A DNA stretch of 8,726 bases, taken from assembly GCA_016929465.1 (NCBI GenBank), contig JAFGIT010000062.1, positions 1 to 8,726 on the forward strand. Reading direction: 5' to 3'. This stretch comes from Candidatus Coatesiibacteriota bacterium. Lineage in GTDB: Bacteria > B130-G9. The notes under the pieces were generated by a model that had not been told where the DNA came from, did not search any database, and saw only the letters and a program-made list of their open reading frames with translations. Within the stretch, counting starts at the first letter, position 1; each line of letters opens with the position of its first letter. This document shows, one piece after another, positions 6,361 to 8,726 of the stretch. The translations under genes were made by a program, and so were the position numbers.

Positions 6361-6381
6361 TTCGGATTTCGGATTTCGGAT
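6361..6381. repeat. Tandem heptamer TTCGGAT, three exact copies
   Basis: The 7-bp unit TTCGGAT occurs three times head to tail at 6361, 6368 and 6375, with degenerate versions of it just upstream (CTTCCGATTGCGGAAC). Heptamer runs of this type occur in the non-coding DNA of several environmental bacterial lineages. They may be a slippage-prone simple repeat or a remnant of a larger dispersed element. Confidence 0.75.
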
Positions 6382-6455
6382 TATCGAAAGCCAATATATG
6401 AGCAGCTGATTGCCCGTGTATGCTGGCTTGCTCGTTGGCGGTTGGCGATGGTGTA

Positions 6456-6476
6456 GGACAGGCTTTCAGCCTGTCC
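6456..6476. repeat. Palindrome GGACAGGCT-N3-AGCCTGTCC
   Basis: Perfect 9-bp arms (6456-6464 and 6468-6476) surround TTC. The stem is strong, but no T-run follows in either direction, so termination is unlikely to be its main role. I regard it as a dispersed-repeat candidate. Confidence 0.7.
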
Positions 6477-6534
6477 AATGGCGGTCTGCGAATTGCGGGA
6501 TCTCCGATCTCTATTGATCTGTCATGTTCCTCTA

Positions 6535-6551
6535 ATGCCCCTTAGGGGCAT
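6535..6551. repeat. Short palindrome ATGCCCC-N3-GGGGCAT, copy 2
   Basis: Perfect 7-bp arms surround the loop TTA. The arms are identical to those at 2704-2720, where the loop is GTC. It is followed 14 bases later by the hairpin at 6565-6591, so the two may form one composite element. Confidence 0.7.
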
Positions 6552-6564
6552 CATGTGAATAGCC

Positions 6565-6591
6565 CCATGCAAGCCGCAAGGCATAGCGTGG
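6565..6591 (+). repeat. Hairpin with GCAA (GNRA-type) tetraloop
   Basis: CCATGC (6565-6570) can pair with GCGTGG (6586-6591), including one G-T wobble. After a small internal loop, GCC (6573-6575) pairs with GGC (6580-6582) across the tetraloop GCAA. On the plus strand this gives a compact RNA-like stem, upstream of the methyltransferase promoter. It could be part of a repeat element or a small structured RNA; nothing identifies a known RNA family. Confidence 0.4.
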
Positions 6592-6607
6592 AGTAATCGA
6601 TTGATCC

Positions 6608-6636
6608 ATATTGAGGGCGACGGGTGGGCATATAAT
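6608..6636 (+). promoter_or_regulatory. Promoter of the methyltransferase gene (TATAAT -10 box)
   Basis: A perfect TATAAT lies at 6631-6636, 38 bases before the chosen ATG. The -35 is weak: ATATTG at 6608-6613 has the right 17-base spacing, while the better TTGAGG at 6611-6616 is only 14 bases away. The box overlaps an in-frame TTG at 6636, which argues that translation starts at the later ATG. Confidence 0.5.
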
Positions 6637-6674
6637 TGACCGATGTCTACCATCATCCGCTGAGGACTGCAACG

Positions 6675-7286
6675 ATGACCGAACGCCTTCCAGACGAATT
6701 CATCGCGAATCTCGGGGAGCTCGAACGGACATACCTCGCGCAGACAGAACCAGCTCGACAGTCGGGCTTTCTCGGAGGTGAGGCTCGCTGGCGCCCCGAG
6801 CGGGAACTAGTGCTGGAGGCGGTCGGTAAGGACGGCGATTTCCTGGATGTCGGCTGCGCGAATGGCTACTTGCTCGAATGCCTCAGGAATTGGGCCGCCG
6901 CAAAAGGCATTCGCCTTAATCAGTTCGGCATCGACATCGGCAAGGGGCTGATCGACCTCGCGAAAGCACGGCTCCCCGAATTCGCCGCGAACTTCTGGGC
7001 CGCCAACGCTTGGGAATGGAAGCCACCCCGCAGATTTCGCTACGTATATACGATGACCGACCTCGTCCCGGAGAACATGCTGAGGGAATACCTCCTTCGC
7101 CTTCACGACGAATTCGTCGAGACAGGCGGAAGGCTCATCGTCGGCGCCTACGGCAGCTACTCCAAGAACCAGCCCGCGCTCGACGTCGCGGCTCTGCTGA
7201 AGGACTTGGGCTTCACTGTCGCCGGCTCCGCGAAGACTGGCGAGCTGCCCATCTCGCATGTTGCATGGGTGGAAGTGAATGGTTGA
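6675..7286 (+). CDS. Class I SAM-dependent methyltransferase, substrate unknown
   Basis: This 203-residue soluble protein has a Rossmann-type methyltransferase core. Motif I is FLDVGCANGYLLE (57-69), binding S-adenosylmethionine. FGIDIG (84-89) ends the second strand with acidic D87 for the ribose. A later YVYTMTDLVP stretch (123-132) and the GGRLIVGAY strand (151-159) complete the fold, and the C-terminal part (about 165-202) forms the usual last helices and strands. Nothing in the sequence identifies the acceptor molecule. The ATG at 6675 follows GAGG at 9 bases; an upstream in-frame TTG at 6636 overlaps the TATAAT box and is rejected. The gene stands alone on the plus strand and converges with the cupin gene, 28 bases away, with no clear terminator between. 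Confidence 0.85.
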   Translation: MTERLPDEFIANLGELERTYLAQTEPARQSGFLGGEARWRPERELVLEAVGKDGDFLDVGCANGYLLECLRNWAAAKGIRLNQFGIDIGKGLIDLAKARLPEFAANFWAANAWEWKPPRRFRYVYTMTDLVPENMLREYLLRLHDEFVETGGRLIVGAYGSYSKNQPALDVAALLKDLGFTVAGSAKTGELPISHVAWVEVNG

Positions 7287-7314
7287 GGCTCTGCGGAGGC
7301 TCTATTGAGAACCT

Positions 7315-7821
7315 TCAGCCCCTCGTCAGCCTCTCGGTCAGGCCGGCATATTCTGGATATGCTCTGACGAGGTCCTCTCTCCTTCCCAGCTCGAAGTCGG
7401 CGAAGTCAAAGCCCGGCGCGACGGTGGTTCCGAGGAGGGCGAATTCTCCGCCGTCGTCCAGGAAGGCGCCCTGCCAGACGTTCATTGGGACGACGACCTG
7501 ACACTTGTGGCCCCTCTCCAAGTCGTTTCCGAGAATGACCTCTTCACCGTGGCCGTCCGGGTATAAGTGGACCATCGTCACGGGGTCGCCCATGTAGAAG
7601 TGGAATATCTCATCGCCCCGCAGGCGATGCATCGCGGAGAAAGTGTCTCTAGTCAGGAGGAAGTATATTGCCGTCGAGACACTTCTGCTCCGTCCCGCAT
7701 ATCTCGAAGGGAGCGCCCCTTGGGGGATCGCGTCCCCGCTCCTATACGTCTCCCGATAGTAGCCGCCCTCCGCCGGGTGTGGCTCCAGATTGAGTATCTC
7801 AATTAATCGCTTTGCGTCCAA
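7315..7821 (-). CDS. Cupin_5 (DUF985) family protein
   Basis: This 168-residue single-domain beta-barrel protein is related to yeast YML079w. Family signatures are present throughout: LNLEPHPAEGGYYRETYRS (10-28), TAIYFLL (50-56), FSAMHRLRGDEIFHFYMGDP (61-80, with candidate pocket residues H65, E71 and H74), VILGND (95-100), WQGAF (116-120) and VAPGFDFADFELG (134-146). The catalytic role of this family is not established; some cupins bind a metal or a small ligand. The start codon is TTG at 7821 with a weak GGGA upstream. No ATG fits better, and the conserved family sequence begins within 10 residues. It lies 20 bases after the DUF4276 gene on the same strand, so it is probably the last gene of that operon. 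Confidence 0.9.
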   Translation of the reverse strand: MDAKRLIEILNLEPHPAEGGYYRETYRSGDAIPQGALPSRYAGRSRSVSTAIYFLLTRDTFSAMHRLRGDEIFHFYMGDPVTMVHLYPDGHGEEVILGNDLERGHKCQVVVPMNVWQGAFLDDGGEFALLGTTVAPGFDFADFELGRREDLVRAYPEYAGLTERLTRG

Positions 7822-7841
7822 TCTTATTCCCGAATCGGCTT

Positions 7842-8543
7842 TCAGGCTTCGCTCTGCAGAGCCGTCTTGGTGACTGATTCAAGGTCGTCGTAGAAAGCCT
7901 TGAAATAGGGGCAGCTCTCATAGACGACATCGAATCTGGCCTTCTGGAACATCCTTATGCCGTCTATGACCTCGCTATAGTGAACTTGCCTGCGCATCTT
8001 ACTGAGGAGCTTCTTTACACGGGCCTTGGGCGGATTCAGCATATCCTTCTCCTCTGCTCCTTCAAGCGGTTTAACGTCCTGGTGGATGCAGCTGCCATCA
8101 GCCAAGAGCCAGGCTTCAACCTCGTGAACCGAGAGATGTGGGCGATAGAAGTCGCGCATACTCTCGGATCCAAATTCGTCCTTCAGCTCGGGGGGCGCTC
8201 CGCCAATGCGAAGCCAATCCAACGCTTGCCCTACCTTCTCATCAAGCGAAGCATCCCATCTGTGTATCACGCGCTTCATTTCATAAAGGTCGATTAACGT
8301 GAAGATTGCCATGACCTTTGGGTCCTTCCGAGCTCGGACCACGTGGCCGAATATGTCGTCAAGTTTGCCCCAGAGATTCACCGGATGCAGTGAAACCGAC
8401 TTCAGGCCCTGAGATTCCCAGTAGGGCCTGATGAAATGACGGATCGCGACCATCTCGGTATCGCCCTCACAGAGAACAAAAATCTTCGTCCGCTTTGGGC
8501 CCTTGCCGAATCCTCTGGCCCTTCGACGGCGAGGGACTCTCAA
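7842..8543 (-). CDS. DUF4276 (TOPRIM-like) protein, probable nuclease partner of the upstream ATPase
   Basis: This protein has 233 residues if started at TTG 8543. After a basic N-terminus, the DUF4276 pattern is seen: KIFVLCEGDTE (20-30, candidate acidic residue E26), FTLIDLYEMK (81-90, D85 as the second acidic position) and HLSVHEVEAWLLAD (136-149, the conserved H-x-x-E-x-E region). A C-terminal part follows with CPYFKAFYDDL (211-221). Known families with this layout place a TOPRIM-like metal-binding domain beside an ATPase, so a nuclease role is an inference. The TTG shares bases with the stop of the ATPase gene (TTGA at 8543-8540), a sign of translational coupling, with a G-run just upstream. 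An ATG at 8603 would add 20 residues that only read the ATPase coding region in another frame, so it is rejected. The cupin gene follows after 20 bases. Confidence 0.82.
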   Translation of the reverse strand: MRVPRRRRARGFGKGPKRTKIFVLCEGDTEMVAIRHFIRPYWESQGLKSVSLHPVNLWGKLDDIFGHVVRARKDPKVMAIFTLIDLYEMKRVIHRWDASLDEKVGQALDWLRIGGAPPELKDEFGSESMRDFYRPHLSVHEVEAWLLADGSCIHQDVKPLEGAEEKDMLNPPKARVKKLLSKMRRQVHYSEVIDGIRMFQKARFDVVYESCPYFKAFYDDLESVTKTALQSEA

Positions 8544-8726
8544 GGGCGCCCCCCAATGTGGCCGGAGGTCCACAACTCCCCAAGTCGGTACCCATCCAGC
8601 CATAGGGTGAGTTCTTCCTCACAGAGGCGTTCCATAACGGTTGCGCCATCATGTTTCTCGACAACAACAACCTCGTTGGGCTTTAGCTTGGACACAAGTT
8701 CGGGTGAGTGCGTAGCAACTACTAGC
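8540..8726 (-). CDS. AAA/ABC-type ATPase (AAA_21-like), C-terminal 61 residues only
   Basis: The frame entering from the right edge reads LVVATHSPELVSKLKPNEVV and onward to a TGA at 8542-8540. VVATHSP is the switch-histidine (H-loop) motif of ABC/SMC-type and OLD-like ATPases, and the tail ELTLWLDGYRLGELWTSGHIGG matches the C-terminus typical of single-chain AAA_21/COG-type ATPases found next to DUF4276 genes. The Walker A, signature and Walker B motifs must lie outside the window. The 4-base overlap with the next gene indicates co-translation of an ATPase plus TOPRIM-like pair. A stand-alone transporter ATPase is less likely because of the GELWTSGHIGG tail and the partner gene. Confidence 0.82.
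   Translation of the reverse strand, partial: LVVATHSPELVSKLKPNEVVVVEKHDGATVMERLCEEELTLWLDGYRLGELWTSGHIGGRP

Larger units (their letters stand above)
6266..6674. other. 409-base repeat-rich non-coding spacer
   Basis: This spacer lies between mscS and the methyltransferase gene, both rightward. It contains, in order, a GGCC-rich hairpin, a purine-rich tract, an 8-bp-arm palindrome, a 7-bp tandem triplet, a 9-bp-arm palindrome, a 7-bp-arm palindrome shared with the other spacer, a GNRA-type hairpin and a TATAAT promoter box. No protein-coding frame in it shows family features. The density of palindromes suggests an accumulation site for small dispersed repeats. Confidence 0.65.

Noticed and set aside
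6361-6381. Possible CRISPR or iteron array
   Set aside because: The repeat unit is only 7 bp with no spacers, no cas genes and no replication gene nearby.
5363-6478. 371-codon open frame on the minus strand covering mscS
   Set aside because: It lies fully antisense to a clear MscS gene, its translation has no family features, and codon bias of the real gene explains the open frame.
6636-6674. TTG start at 6636 for the methyltransferase
   Set aside because: It overlaps the TATAAT box and has no ribosome-binding site, unlike the ATG at 6675.
8544-8603. ATG start at 8603 for the DUF4276 gene
   Set aside because: The added residues overlap the ATPase coding region in another frame and look non-native; the TTG at 8543 gives a typical start-stop overlap.

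Overview
The window is a compact, roughly 50-55% GC bacterial segment with nine genes, two of them cut by the window edges. A signal-peptide-bearing DUF481 beta-barrel protein implies an outer membrane. Rubrerythrin, a rubredoxin-fused FMN oxidoreductase and a compact-cysteine flavoprotein imply an anaerobe or microaerophile that must handle oxygen. The non-coding spacers are full of short GC-rich palindromes and small tandem repeats of the kind often seen in uncultured environmental lineages. I cannot place the phylum from sequence alone.

Left block (1-4037, all minus strand). In order of transcription it holds: an iron-sulfur-flavoprotein-like flavodoxin-fold protein (3462-4037); rubrerythrin (2840-3361), with a perfect 12-bp inverted repeat over its likely promoter and a good intrinsic terminator behind it; a rubredoxin domain fused to an FMN glutamate-synthase-like domain (994-2421); and, 28 bases downstream, a class II CPD photolyase that runs off the left edge (1-965). 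The photolyase has no stop codon inside the window. The 418-base spacer 2422-2839 carries two strong hairpin terminators pointing in opposite directions and a nest of inverted repeats. The plus-strand terminator has no recognised plus-strand gene in front of it.

Middle block (4340-6265, plus strand). A DUF481 outer-membrane beta-barrel protein is followed after 54 bases by a small-conductance mechanosensitive channel of the MscS family. Together they look like an envelope or osmotic-stress pair. The 302-base spacer 4038-4339 separates this pair from the divergent flavoprotein gene.

Repeat-rich spacer (6266-6674). It holds a series of short perfect palindromes, a 7-bp tandem triplet and a GNRA-type hairpin. 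One palindrome has the same arms (ATGCCCC...GGGGCAT) as one in the 2422-2839 spacer. It ends in a TATAAT box in front of a class I SAM-dependent methyltransferase (6675-7286, plus).

Right block (7315-8726, minus strand). The C-terminus of an AAA/ABC-type ATPase enters from the right edge. Its stop overlaps the probable TTG start of a DUF4276 (TOPRIM-like) protein, and a cupin_5/DUF985 protein follows after 20 bases. The ATPase plus TOPRIM-like pair resembles the architecture of known defence systems (OLD/Gabija-like, PARIS-like) and is the best candidate here for an under-described system. Most of the ATPase lies outside the window.
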